From Microvelia longipes (taxonomy: Eukaryota > Arthropoda > Insecta > Hemiptera > Veliidae), in contig JACMZG010001914.1 in the NCBI GenBank assembly GCA_018340805.1, positions 24,918,981 through 24,982,980 on the forward strand: DNA of 64,000 nucleotides, written 5' to 3'. Shown here one piece after another: positions 13,330 through 25,974 of this stretch. The number at the start of each line of letters is the position of its first letter. Position 1 is the stretch's first letter. Position numbers and translations under genes: made by a program. The notes beneath the pieces were generated by a model, which searched no databases, was not told the origin of the DNA, and saw only the letters and a program-made list of their open reading frames with translations.

Positions 13330-16215
13330 GGAAATGTGCGGCTTTACAGTCATATTGGAGGCGTAGAAAAGGAGCAGGTTTTTATGAATGGGCACAAAAC
13401 TGTAAATAAAAATGATAAGTACAAACAAAAAATGAATGTGTTTTCATAGTATTTATTATAATGTAATAATTTTATTAAATAAAGAATATTATTATTATTT
13501 TCTTTTATTATTTAGAGGCGAATTTATTAATTTTCTGATTTCGCCCTATTTAAAAGTATAAAAATTAATTTTTTTAATTCTTTTGTGAGCGATGAATAAT
13601 TCTAAAAAATCATTAAAAACTGAATGTCTATTTTGAAATGCCTTTAATAGCATTTGAAAATATTCAAAAAATGGATGGTAGCAAATTTATTTTTTCGTTG
13701 CCAACCTCAACAAAATGTTCTTTTCCTTAGCGAACCTTATATCATTTATTATCGCGGTTTTTCTCTTATTTCAATTCAAAGTAAATCTTTATAGATCAAG
13801 ACCAGTCGTAGAAAATAAATCAAAGCGTAACTGAAAAATACGAAACTCATATTTGGCCAATCTAAACTCTATCTCATTTCAAATAATCGATTAGAATCGG
13901 ATAGATTATTTGAAATGTCCATTCCTTGAATTAAAATTCGATTTGGTGGTGAATGATGACCTAGGACGTGCAATGACCACAGTCTAGTCGTGCACTTTTT
14001 AATTAAGGTTAAAACATCTAATAACTCTTCTAATATCTTATGAGGATAAGTACTCATTAACTTGACCTTAAGTAAAATACTTTTTGGGTTGTTTTGTTGT
14101 TTGATTGTATTAATAATTTGTTTTTAGTTTTATGTAACAATTTTTGAATGTATAATGTCGTTTTGTGTAATTTATATTTTTCGTAATTTATTTTATTTGT
14201 CTGAATTTGCCAACAGATTGCACTCATTAACTACTCTGATGAATTACTAAATAGTGTCTTTTGAAGGATTTGACGAAGGTTTTCGGCCTTCATTTTTTTA
14301 GTAACACGATGTAATTTGGGAGTTTTAAACTATTAAGGTTTTTAATAGGTTAATTAAGGAAGCTCTGTGTTCTTGTACTTTTCCGTTTTCTCGGTAATAA
14401 TTATAAATTAAGGAACTCTGCAGTAATAAGGTTAAGTGGTTACATTGATAAGTTTATCGTTGAAAATTTAGTAAATATTTTATATGCAACGACAGCATAC
14501 AAATTTTTTACTTTGTGAAAAATATATTTTTCACTTATTTATTTAAAAAAAAAAAATTATCCTCAAATGGTGTATAATTTGAAATGGTCGTAACTATTTT
14601 ATAGGAGTATAGAAGTACTTTTCACTCCCAAGGGTGAATAAGTGTTTCCTTTTATTAGGTTGGAGCCAATTATATCCATTTTTATGAGAGTGGTATCCTC
14701 TAAATTTATAGAGGGGACCGATCAATTTTCCTAACTCTTTACCAGGAGCGGCACCCCCAAAATTTATGAGGGAGACCCGATAAAAAATATTTTACTGGCT
14801 CAAAATCCGTTTTAGACCTAAGAAAGCTGTTTGAAGCAATAGCAAAGAGCCTTTAGCTTTTGTTTTTAGGGGCGGCGCCTCCTAAATTTATTAAGTAAGT
14901 CTGTACCAAACAAATTTAAAATAAATTACAACAAAACGTTTTTGAAAATAAGAGTATAACAATGATTAAATAACGTCAACGTCGAGTGATAAAATCTTGT
15001 ATCCACGTTGGAAGTAAAATGCTATTTTTACCCTTTGAATAATTACTTCCCTCGGCTTTGTCTCGGGAGTTAAACTCATAAATACCTTAGTTTCATCCTG
15101 GTACTTCAATGCTTTTGTTCACCCGGTTCTCACCTTGGGAACCAACTAACTGCTCAAGGAAATAATAGCATTCTTTACTCCCTTGGTGCATAAATAACTA
15201 TTTTAAAAGTACATCGCATTATAAGCTTTTAAGGTAAAATTGAGGTCCGATTTTAGTGCTCTAAATATCTAAAAAGTAAAATAATTAACTACTAAAAATA
15301 ATCTACTAACTAATGTGTAAATCATATGGACTTAATTTAATTAACCATTAAATTAGGCATTGACTATTTAAACAATGTGCTTAGTTATTAGTAGTATTTT
15401 ATCTTATCTTTTTTACTATATATTTTTTTTTAATGACTAAAGCAAATAAAAAGCAACATTTTACAAAAAATGTCTTTCCATAATCACATTGCACTGTCTT
15501 TAAAAGTTATACCTCTACAACCAAATTGCTTAAAAACACATATTAACGAAATGAAGATATATTAGTAATATTATAAAATAACTTTTACTTGGTGCAAGCA
15601 GCTGGAATCCGTATTGTTTTTCGAAAACTCTCTCCGATGATAATTATTTACAACTTTTTTATTGACTAAAACTTAACTAACCGGTTTCAAAAGTGCCCAT
15701 TCAAAACGAAATTGGCGTCAGAAAACCGAAAAACTCAACCATTGGCGCTAGGAACATGACTTGTATTTCTTTATACTCAAATAAGTAACAAACTATGACT
15801 TTAACAATAAAGTATTTTGGGAAATATTTCTTCTGATCTTGCTGGTATTAATAATACCCTTTGACATATATATAGTTTTAAAGTCATTTTTACACTACTA
15901 TAATAAAATAAAACCGGTTTCCTTTGAAAAGTAGTCAGTTAATTTATTATAAGTTTCAAAGTTTTTATAAACATCACTTCTGCTTGATTTTAATGTAGGT
16001 CAATGTTACGAACTGCCTTAAGTATTTTTTATTTTGTTATTCTTGAATTTTAAATTGATGAATAATTTTTTTAATTAAATTTTAATGGTATATTTGGTAA
16101 ATTCTATTAAACAGATTTGCTTTTGTTCGACCTCATAAATTGAAATTATCTATGATTAAAATTTTAATATTATTAAGTTTAAATTAACCTATCACCTAGT
16201 CTTCAGTCATATTCT
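13330..16215. other. Non-coding spacer with minor hairpins
   Basis: No gene recognised. Positions 13875-13917 form a perfect 14-bp stem (CATTTCAAATAATC) with a 15-nt loop. Three degenerate modules centred on CC(T/C)C(C/T)(A/T)AAATTTAT, preceded by a short G-rich arm, occur near 14690, 14747 and 14871. The minus-strand frame at 13869-14057 overlaps the hairpin and resembles no known protein. Confidence 0.45.
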
Positions 16216-16218
16216 GTT

Positions 16219-16342
16219 GGGTCGGGGCTCATATAAAGAGCCTACAACGAGGCCTATTTACAAGAGTTTGTCTTCCCATTAGGTCGGGGCTCATATAAAG
16301 AGCCTACAACGAGGCCTATTTACAAGTGTTTGTCTTCCCATC
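16219..16342. repeat. Tandem duplication, 62-bp unit
   Basis: Two almost identical units in direct tandem: GGTCGGGGCTCATATAAAGA, then GCCTACAACGAGGCCTATTT, then ACAAG(A/T)GTTTGTCTTCCCAT. The near-identity suggests a recent event. Confidence 0.95.
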
Positions 16343-16639
16343 CTATCATTACTACTAGTCTGTTAAGTCAAAGTTGGTAAGAAAATCCAAAAAACGGGGT
16401 TTTCTTTTATGCTTATAAATTTTGAAGTTAAACATTTCTAAAGTGTTAACATAACGATATAAAATTATGTCCAGAACCGAGATTCTCACCTATGCCTTCA
16501 GGTTTGAATATACAATTAAAGTACTCCAATCGTCTTAGTAACAGTTGTACTTTTTGACTCAGATCCCAAAATACATTAAAACAAATCCCTCATTTTTTAT
16601 TTCTCACTGCATTTTAAATTTTCCAGTTGTTATGTTTTC

Positions 16640-16802
16640 TTAGAGTAGTCGTATTCACTCCAGACCGGTTTATTCGATTTATTTCCTCCAAAACAAAATT
16701 TATTTTTTACCCACCATAATTTAGTTTGATAGTTGAGTTGAGTATTCGTTTACTATGAGTTATCATATCGACTTCGGACCGGTTTTATTCGGCTCATCGC
16801 CC
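16640..16802 (-). repeat. Decayed element D fragment
   Basis: Two diverged blocks, GTCGTATTCACTCCAGACCG and ATATCGACTTCGGACCGGTT, are reverse-strand matches to the two CCGGTCCGAAGTCGATACGA-type segments of element D, in the right order but with different spacing. No terminal features remain. Confidence 0.5.
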
Positions 16803-17044
16803 CATAAACATAAAAAGACCTTTTTATAAAAAAAAATGAAGAAAAACTTAAACAGTGCGAGCATTCTTTTAATTTTTTCCGCAAATAGAGAGTCTATAAC
16901 GTAACTTATTTTTAATAATCATACTAAGGAAAACATTATTGAATTGCTATCTACTGTATTACTTTTTAATTAACCTTACGTCATAACTATAAGGCATTAT
17001 AAGTATTTTAAGTCATAAATATTTATTTGGTCGAATGTTGACAC

Positions 17045-17535
17045 GAAAGAGATACTACCTTAAGCTCGAGGTAATTCTAACATTCGGAGATAAGCGAATC
17101 TGAACATTGGATTACTACTTTATTCAGAGGACAAGTGAAGCTACTATGAAGTTATAACTGTCTAAACATTGGACCTCTTCTTTATTCAAAAGACAAGCGA
17201 AACAACTCTGAAGTCATACCACTCTAAACATTGGACCACTACATTATTCACAGGACAAGCGAAGCTACTCTGGTTATAACACTCTATAAACATTGGACCA
17301 ATAATTTATTCAGAGAACAAACAAAGCTGCTCTGAAATCATAACACTCTAAACATTAGACCACTACTTTATTCAGAGGACAAGCGAAGGCGATTCTGAAG
17401 TCATAAAACTCTTAAGATTAGACCACTACTTTATTTAGAGGACTAGCGAAGCGTCTCTGAAGTCATAACAATCCATAAACATTAGACGTCTACTTTATTC
17501 TTAGAACGAGCGAAGCGACTCTGATGTCATAACTC
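17045..17535. repeat. Minisatellite, about 60-bp unit, hairpin-derived
   Basis: About eight degenerate units: AACATTGGACCACTACTTTA, then TTCAGAGGACAAGCGAAGC, then TACTCTGAAGTCATAACACT. The GAGGACAAGCGAAGC...CTCTGAAGT part resembles the GAGGACGAGCGAAGCGAGTC hairpin module of the 5S-like element. The last unit (GAACGAGCGAAGCGACTCTG) is the closest. Confidence 0.85.
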
Positions 17536-17559
17536 TAAAATAAAGCAAAGCGTATTTTT

Positions 17560-18540
17560 CTAATACTTTTGCCAATGATATGTCTAAAACTTCTTATTAA
17601 AGAAGTATCGCATCACTATTAATTGATACGAAGGAAAAATCATAGACTTGCCTCTCTTGTCTTTATCTCATTTATGGGATGACATGCTAACTTGGACATT
17701 CAGCATTCTTTTGAATTCTTTGGCCAAAGGTTTATTTTGTTAATTTTTTTTCATATTTTTTAATGAACTTTTTTCTCTAATAAGTAGTACCATGTTACAC
17801 ATAATAGACATACAATTTGTTATCTGTCAATATTGTGGTGCTATCTATTTGTCAAATGACAACACAATTCTTCTAGGGAAGAAGGAACTAATCAATCAAT
17901 CCTTACAAAATACTCGATGGCACTTAAAGTAAAAAATCCAATCAAAGAAATCGGATGATTTCACCTTGTCAATAAGAAATTTCATTGATATCCCGACGTC
18001 AAAAAGATTAATACGTGACAAAGGAAACAAAGTTATTTTTCAGATTCCGCTCAAAAATATACCTAGAAAAAGTCCACTAACATCCTTCTTAAAGTAAAAA
18101 ACAGACGAAGAGAAAACTTGCGGTCCTGTGAAAAATGAAACTCTTTAACCAGAGTTCTATTGTACCTCATTGTAATGAAAGGAAGTGTATCATTTTTTTT
18201 CACTAAAACACCTCATCTTGTAAAAGTTGTTAAAGTGTCCTTTCCTGGGATATATGATCCTTTTCATAAAAATTTCACCTTGTAAAAATAATTTATTATG
18301 TGTCCTTCATGGTTAAATATGATAAGAAGATAATAGGAAATTAGTATTGTATGGCTGTAACCGTGGTTTTGTATGTGTGCTAGGGAATAATTGTATCCTT
18401 AAAAATGATTTTGTAGTTTCTACTGGAACAGGCTTAAAAGGTTTATTATTTGAGTCTGATTTAAGAGCCAGCAAGAATAATAGACGCAACTATAAGGCTT
18501 TATTTAAAATTTGAGAGTTATTTTTAAACTTTTATAAGTA
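17560..18540. other. Non-coding spacer, nothing recognised
   Basis: A+T-rich sequence between the hairpin-derived minisatellite and the next 5S-like element. No repeat or gene recognised. Confidence 0.5.
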
Positions 18541-18542
18541 AT

Positions 18543-19334
18543 AAAAAATCAGGGACGGGGTACCTCGGAATTTTTCCTCATTACATCGGATTCGCTACGG
18601 TAGTCTTCCCAGCTTCGCTCGTCTTCAGAATATAAAAGTTGTTAACTTTATACTGCAACATGTGTTGCTCACACAGATGTGAGCAACATCTGTGGACTCG
18701 CTTCGCTCGTCCTCAGATAATAAATACACTGACCACGCTCGATGCTGCTTAACTTTTATGATCCAGCAAAAATCTTGGATATACTTGTATTAAAACGAAA
18801 CTTAGTACACGTGTTTATTACGTCAGACGACACAATTCTACTAAATTTCAACTAAATTGGATCATTTTCCGATTTTTCTCAATTTTTTAAAAAACATACA
18901 AATCATTCAATAAATATTGCACTAATGCTGATAATAAGAAAAAAAACTTAGCTCATATGTTAGAATTGTAAATGGCTACATGCGTACTAAATTCCACTCC
19001 GATCGTATCATTTTTCCGTGTTATATGATTTATCAAAATTTTTGCTGTTCATTATTGCGGGTTAATGATGTCATTAAACAAATATTTTCAGAATACCACA
19101 ACTGCAGCAATAGACTGTTTTGTATACAAATATTCAACTCTCTAACAACTCTATACACTGGGAGCTACGATGATAACAGATACACACACATACAGATATA
19201 GACAACTTTGCAAAAACCACTCAAGAGGCCTCAGAAACGCCTGAAACGGACAATGCTGGTGACATCCCGCTTTTAGATTTTTTTGCAAACACAATACTTT
19301 TCCTATATACCTACAGTATAAAGGAGTAAAAAAT
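18543..19334 (-). mobile_element. 5S-like element, near full length
   Basis: Minus-strand copy from AAAAAATCAGGGACGGGGTA to the TACCTACAGTATAAAGGAG head. One 3' hairpin is perfect (plus-strand 18694-18712, GGACTCGCTTCGCTCGTCC). Next to it lies an extra hairpin absent from other copies, TGTTGCTCACA...TGTGAGCAACA at about 18663-18688. The 5S block is shortened to CACTGACCACGCTCGATGCT. Confidence 0.85.
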
Positions 19335-19599
19335 AGCGTTCCAAACCTCGGCCCAGTGCGCAGGCCAAGGGTCTCCCTGATGGCACTTCGCGGCACCATT
19401 GATGTTGTTTTGTTCTCACACAATTTGCTTTGAGTATAGTAATTCTTCTAACGGAAAGACGCGTTGGCCATCAACCCGCCTGGCACACTGCAGCCTCTTT
19501 AAAACCTTATTTGTTGTCTGATTGTCTTAGAACGCCTTTAAACGATTTAGCGCAACAAAGATCATAAAAAACGACACTTCACACGATTCGCAAATTTTA

Positions 19600-19614
19600 T
19601 ATATACACACACAC

Positions 19615-19694
<80 letters not shown>

Positions 19695-19720
19695 GTGTGT
19701 GTGTGTGTGTGTGTGTGTAA
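19600..19720. repeat. (AC)n(TA)n(TG)n microsatellite
   Basis: Symmetrical compound tract: ACACACAC, about 75 bp of TA, then TGTGTGTG. It is an imperfect palindrome overall. Confidence 0.95.
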
Positions 19721-19739
19721 AAGTATAAAAGTTTTTATA

Positions 19740-20760
19740 TGTAAAGTCTTAGTGATATATATCCCAGAGTCAGTATCTTTCCGTGGAAAACCTATACTAG
19801 TTCAATAAATAAGAATTTCGTCCTTATTCTATTACTATATAGTTGAAAAATTTGGTATTTTTTAATGTAGATTAATTTTCTTTTAAAAGTTTCATTAAAC
19901 AACAATTTTTTACTTTAATTTCACTCAGATTTGATACATCTTCATGAGTAAGCCAATATACAGTTATATGAGAAATTTCAAGAATTAAAGGAATAAGGAA
20001 GAAATAAAGAAGAATGTCGATTGAGAAAGAATGCTTTGGTATCAAAAAGTCAAAATGTCTTAATGAATTAGTTCAGGAGATGAGTTCTTTCAGCTTCACT
20101 GACTCTATCCTACTGATTATCCTTTCTTATTGATTTCTGGAAAGGACGAGCTTCACAAGAAGTTTGATTATTCTTCGGAATTACTGAAGAGGAGAGAGGA
20201 GTTAATGACGTCATCAGATGTTAAACGTTATTTATTGTTTGTAGCGTTATTTTTGTCGGCCTGTTGTCCTTATTTTATCGATACCTTGTATAAATTCTTC
20301 GGTTCAAAGCTTAGTATGTAAGCTGTTAGTAATGTCCTGTCATGGGTGTAAGCTTGCTGCGACAGTACATACTCTTATATAGTGTTACGAAACTTGCCTA
20401 TGAATGAATTCTGGTCATAAGAAGTGACTGGTTTGTAAAATAGGGTATCGCGTTGTTTACAGGTTCAATGATTTCAGTAAGTCAATGATCGTGTTATTGA
20501 TCGCTTCAGTGGTTATGTGATGGAAAGAGGATAATTGATTTTTGAATAAAATTTATCGTAATATGATGTAGAATACACTGAATGCAGTTTATGATATTCA
20601 AAATATTGAAATATTTCATATATCATTCTTTGTTAAACCCAAATTATATTGATAATCGTCCATATTGTCTTATTGGATTTTTTGACGTTTTAAGAGTCTA
20701 CCTCGTAAAAACACATTTTTCCGTGTTCTTTTTTTCGAAAATGACAATGACTTCGCAATT
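19740..20760. other. Non-coding spacer, nothing recognised
   Basis: A 63-codon plus-strand frame at 20130-20321 has a hydrophobic C-terminal half but no recognisable motif, splice context or repeat. It is not called as a gene. Confidence 0.45.
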
Positions 20761-20765
20761 TTTTT

Positions 20766-21341
20766 ACTTTTTCTCATTTATACCGTAGGTATATAGCAAA
20801 ATTATTGTGTTTGCAAAAAAATTCAAAACCGGGATGAAACCGAAATTATCCGTTTCAGGCGTTTTTAAAGTTCGGTAATTAGGTCAGTTTGGTATCGCAG
20901 TTGTATTTGAACCTTTTATTCCTTGTCCTTAAAAATTTCAGGCATGTTAGCTGGTAGCGAATTTTTATTGAATGTATGTTTCTTAAAAAACGTAAAAATG
21001 GAAAATAGTCCGATTGTGTTGAAATTTAGTACAAGTGTATACCATTACCTAATAAGTAAGTACACTAAGTTTCGTTTTAATACAACAAGTATATCCATGA
21101 TTTTTTTAATCATAAAAATTAAGGAGCACTGAGCGTGGTCAGTGCTGTATGGGTGACCGCTGAGAATTACTCGGATGCATTTATTATCTGAAAGCGAGTC
21201 CGAAAGCATGTTGCATTATAAATTTGGTGAACTTTATTCCTGAAGACGAGCGAAGCGGGTCCGATGCTGTGAGGATGAGCGTTGTGAATTCGATATAATG
21301 GCGAAAAGTTCAGAGGAACCCCGTACCGTACCCGATTTTTC
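20766..21341 (+). mobile_element. 5S-like element, internally rearranged
   Basis: Good head hairpin (TTTATACCGTAGGTATATAG) and TTATCCGTTTCAGGCGTTTT, then a non-homologous stretch, then the distal part from AATAGTCCGATTGTGTTGAA onward. The 5S-like block is GGAGCACTGAGCGTGGTCAG followed by TGCTGTATGGGTGACCGCTG (21123-21162). The tail duplicates part of its terminal motif (CCCCGTACCGTACCCG). Confidence 0.85.
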
Positions 21342-21344
21342 ATT

Positions 21345-22465
21345 TGTAATGCTAACATTCTAAATGGATTTGTGTACTTAAAAGTGAGTATATTTCTGTG
21401 AATAATTAAAGTAAAAATTACATTTATTGTTTACATTATTATGAAATACTAATTTGATTATGAAATAAATTATTATCGTTTCATTTATTTACATTAGATA
21501 TCTATACTACACGTTTCATAATAATTTTTTTTTATTTTTATGTAACAATTTTTTACTTACCTATATAGCATTTTATTTACTTTGTATAAGATATGTTTTA
21601 AATAATTTTTTAATAAAAAATGCGTGTACAAGAAAACTTAATATTAATCTTCAAATGCTATGAAGAATAAAACAATATGAAGTAATTTAACCTGGATTAA
21701 GTTTGTTAATTATTTCATTCCGTTCTCAAGAAGAACTAAATAAAACAATAAAGTATTCATAACTTATTAATGAAGAAAGATAACCATTAATTCACTGAAT
21801 TAATTTATTCTTGTTTATCATTGTATGGATTAAACCAAAGTTTTTTATTATATTAATTATATGTGAATTCATAGTTATTTAACTTTTTGATTAATAATTT
21901 TTATTATGAATCTAATCTATTCTTACAGTTGTATTAAATAATTAAATTTAACTTTTGATTTAATCGATAATTTGATTCCTATATGTAAAAAAAATAAATT
22001 TGTTAAATTTTTATTTTATATACATTGAAAATTTAGATTAATAATTTATTTTTATACGTATATATTTTATTCATGTTTTTTATATATTGTTCTATATGTG
22101 TATTTATTATTAGGTTATTTCATGTTTTTTTTTCTTTTTCACATGTATATTTTTTCGACTTATTCTCATAAATAATAAGTAGGTATAAATAAAGTTTAAT
22201 GTGAATGTATAATATTTTAGTAAAAACATGTATTATGAGTCCTTACATGATTATAGTAAGCCTGAAGTCTTAATTTTTTTTTTCAAAACTTTAATTACAT
22301 TTTAGAGTAGGTTAAGAGTTTGAAAGGTGTAAAAAATGTCTAATGTAAAAAGCAGTATAATATTGAGATTAAGTTTTCTACCGCCTCTTTCAGAATTAAC
22401 CTTTTCAGACTACTTTGAAAGTCTAAATTAATACGAAGACAAGCCGTTGATAAACTTGCCGTATT
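21345..22465. other. Non-coding spacer, nothing recognised
   Basis: Extremely A+T-rich, with runs such as ATTTTTTTTTATTTTTATG. No family landmark or gene. Confidence 0.5.
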
Positions 22466-22469
22466 AAAC

Positions 22470-23635
22470 CAAAATTTTGTATACTTATTTACTATACTTA
22501 AAGGGATACTCTTGCACCAAATTTATCTGAATTGGACAATTTTTCAATTTTTAACAATTTTTTATTAACGTAAACATGTTATTTTATAAAAACTTAAGTA
22601 ATGCTCATAATAAAATTAAACTTAACACATTTGTTGCTCCTATACAGACTGCGTGCTAAATTTCAAATTGATCAAATATCTGTTTTTTTTTTTAACTTTT
22701 GCTAAGTCATTCCTGGCAGATATAAGAATATATTAGGATAACATGGGTCAATGGATTGACATTAATGGACATGGATTGACATAGTTTCGTTATCTAACGA
22801 AACTAAAATTCAAAAAATATTTTTTTAATAACTAAACTAAATTTTTGTTGCTCTTGCATAAGTACACTTGATAACGGATACACATACACAACTTTGTGAA
22901 AAACTACTTAAGTAATCCCGGTGTCATACCGGTTTCGGATTTTTTTTGCAAAAACATTACTTTTCATATATACTTACGGTTAAAGTAATGTATAAACCAA
23001 GTAGTGAAACTCCTATACTAACCTGTGTAAAAATATGCAGATATGCGTGATCAGCTGATATCTAGCTTAAAAAAATTGCTAGAATTGGAATAACTGCGCA
23101 TGCGCCTTTTAGGACTTACGTTTTATTACTAAGTTTTTTTGGCAACCCTGATAACATGAGGTGAGTTTTACTTTTTATCGTGTTTTTGTAGTTCCATATG
23201 TACGTGATGGTTTAATGATTTTATGATGATAAAATTCTGTGTAAAAAATTGGTACAACAAATTAGTTAAAGAAAAAGAGAAACGATAGTAAACCACATGT
23301 TTTTATTCAAATTTTGAAGAACATACAGACGACAACGTATTGACTTACATACAACTTAAAATTACGATTGCTTTTACAGTTTAACCTCTATTGGATGTGA
23401 CAAAACGTATTTCTATCACAAATTATTAACATTTTATTCTAAATTGTACAAATTAATGCAATAAAAACAAACATTTTGAGTGGGGAAAAAAAATGGCCGC
23501 GCCCATTGGAAAATTTGAGCCAACTCCCTGGTGGACAAAATGTGAACTACATACCAGGTCAGACTGAAATCGCGTTTGTTTCCTTACTTGGTTTATATAT
23601 TACTTTACCCTACAGCATAAATGAGAAAAAGTAAA
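22470..23635 (-). mobile_element. 5S-like element, diverged, split by a transposon
   Basis: Diverged minus-strand head half. Landmarks are ACACATACACAACTTTGTG, CCGGTGTCATACCGGTTTCG, and TTTCATATATACTTACGGT ending at 22980. After a 627-bp insertion (22981-23607) the copy resumes with CCTACAGCATAAATGAGAAA. The 5S block and 3' hairpins are missing. Internal partial duplications of CATGGATTGACAT occur near 22742-22790. Confidence 0.75.
22981..23607 (+). mobile_element. Non-autonomous DNA transposon (family E)
   Basis: Terminal inverted repeats: left TAAAGTAATGTATAAACCAA, right (reverse complement) TAAAGTAATATATAAACCAA. It sits inside the head hairpin of a 5S-like element. The flanks CTTACGGT and CCTACAGC look like an eroded 8-bp target duplication of the host CCTACGGT. 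No transposase frame. Superfamily is not certain; an 8-bp duplication would fit hAT. Confidence 0.85.
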
Positions 23636-23639
23636 TAAC

Positions 23640-24470
23640 AAACTTATTTCTCAAGTAAAACAAAAATTAGCGTTTCCACGCCAATTTACTTATCAATGAG
23701 AATTCATACATACCAGATACCTAAGTACAGAATCTTTTTGGTACTAATAAACTGAATTTAAATCGCTAAATTATTCTTGACATTTTGATTTCGTAATTTT
23801 ATAAAAAAAAACTGTTGTTAAAATTTAAAATACATTGCTTAGTGTGCATATAAAAATACTTGCGACCGTCTGGCCTAAAGTTATAGCAATTTGAACTGTT
23901 CAAATACTAATGATATTTATGTATGAAATGAAAATTGTCCATAAAATATCGTAATGAAACTAATGAAGTGTACTCTTAAATTTTTATTTTTATTTCATTT
24001 AAATTTATTATTTTTTTCATTTATTATATTTGTTTAATATTATTTATATTTTAATTTTCTTTTATATATTGTATTATTATATTTTTAAAATTATTATTTC
24101 CTATATTAACTTTTCTTTACTTTTATCATTTGTAAAATGATCGCATCGATTATATCTGGACCAGACATTTTTACGCTACTTAAGCAAAGCTAAATAAAAA
24201 AATATACATTTTATTTTTAAAGGTCTGATTAATCAAAATTAATATTTAACTAAAAGTAAGTGTAGGAAATGTATGTTTTCTTACACTTAATTAAATTAAA
24301 AATATTAAAAAATAGACTTCAAATGTTAATGCGTGAATAATATCTTGTTATTTATTTATGCAAATAAAATAAGAATATAAAAATTTTATAATTAATCGTA
24401 CAAATAATGTGAATACTTATAAATCATAAAGAGGTAAAAAAAGAAATTATACGTAAAAAATTTTGTTTAT
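23640..24470. other. Non-coding spacer, nothing recognised
   Basis: Highly A+T-rich, including runs of TTATTATTTT. No gene or family landmark. Confidence 0.5.
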
Positions 24471-24474
24471 TTTA

Positions 24475-25030
24475 TTTACATATACTATATCATACATAAC
24501 CTTATGTTTTATTTTACTATATATACTGCATACTTTATATCCCATACTTTATAAATTTTATTTACTATATATACTGCATACTTTATATCCAACATAACTT
24601 TAAAATTTTATTTACTATATATACTGCATACTTTATATCCAACATAACTTTATAATTTTATTTACTATATATACTGCATACTTTATATCCAACATAACTT
24701 TAAAATTTTATTTACTATATACTGCATACTTTTATCCAACATAACTTTATAATTTATTTACTATATACTGCATACTTTATATCCAACATAACTTTATAAT
24801 TGTATTTACTATATATACTGCATATTTATATCAACATAACTAATTGTATTTACTATACTGCATACTTTATATCCAACATAACTTTATAATTGTATTTACT
24901 ATATATACTGCATACTTTATATCCAACATAACTTTATAATTGTATTTACTATATATACTGCATACCTTTATATCCTACATAACTTTATAATTTTATTTAC
25001 TATAGTATACTGCATACTTTATATCCTCTA
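24475..25030. repeat. Minisatellite, about 50-bp unit
   Basis: About 11 units built from TTTACTATATATACTGCATA, CTTTATATCCAACATAACTT and TATAATTTTA. Units differ by short deletions, mostly in TATATA, suggesting slippage. Confidence 0.95.
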
Positions 25031-25258
25031 ATACTGATGTTATAATTTCCATGTATACTGAATTTTTTATAAAAACGTATACTGATATTAGTCGCTTCCG
25101 TGGTGAAGGTCGCTAAGGCGTTATTATTTATATACATCGACACTATATAGGTTTTGGGTTTGCGTCCCAAGTCGCTCTAAGATTAGATAAGATTTGTTCA
25201 TAGCTATTAAGTTTTTAATTTACCGTTAAGCTCTAAGATTACTTCTCAGTCTTAATTA

Positions 25259-25288
25259 GTTTCCTTATTTATACCGTAGGTATAATAA

Positions 25289-25350
<62 letters not shown>

Positions 25351-25962
25351 GTGTGTGTGTGTGGGAAAATAATAGTGTCCAGTCTATTTCTGCTAGAGAG
25401 TTGAAATTTGGTACAAAAATCGTACATAAAATCTTTATGTTTTGTTGAAGTATCCGGAAAATAATTTTTAATAACGTCATCAACCGGCAATAATGACAGC
25501 AAAAATTTCAAATACATGGAATCATGTTTTTATCGATTTGAGATTCGGCAGCTTGTTGCCGTTCATGAAAATAATATATGTGCCAAGTTTCATTTCAATT
25601 TCTAGCATTAGGTCAATTTTTGTCGAGTGACTGTATACTTTTTTTTAAAAATATTAAAATATAGAATAATAATCTAATAGAGATAAAACTTCCTGTAAAA
25701 GGATAAAACTTTCTTATTATGTAATAAACTAGTGTGCTAAGTTTCGTTTCAAAACGGCAAGTATTTTATACAGTTTTTGTTGGATTATAAACGTTAAGCA
25801 GCATTAAAAAAAGAGGTCAGTGCTTAGATGGGTGACTGTTCCATTATTTAGGGGATTTTTATATTTTCAGGACGAGCGAAGCGGGATTAAAATTTTAAAG
25901 GATGAGCTTAGTGAACGAACCCGACGTGGTAAGGAAAAGTTCAAAGGTACCCCGAACTCTTG
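25259..25962 (+). mobile_element. 5S-like element with internal (TA)n
   Basis: Head TTCCTTATTTATACCGTAGG, then a (TA)n(TG)n tract (25291-25361) replacing most of the first 100 bp. It continues GAGAGTTGAAATTTGGTACA, AATAACGTCATCAACCGGC, a 5S-like block GAGGTCAGTGCTTAGATGGG then TGACTG, decayed hairpins (GGACGAGCGAAGCGGGATT) and tail AAGGTACCCCGAACTC. The 5S block carries a small A-rich insertion after AGCATTAA. Confidence 0.83.
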
Positions 25963-25974
25963 TTGAAATGAAAC

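Noticed and set aside
20130..20321. Small membrane protein gene
   Set aside because: Hydrophobic A+T-rich frame without homology, splice sites or codon bias; such frames are expected by chance here.
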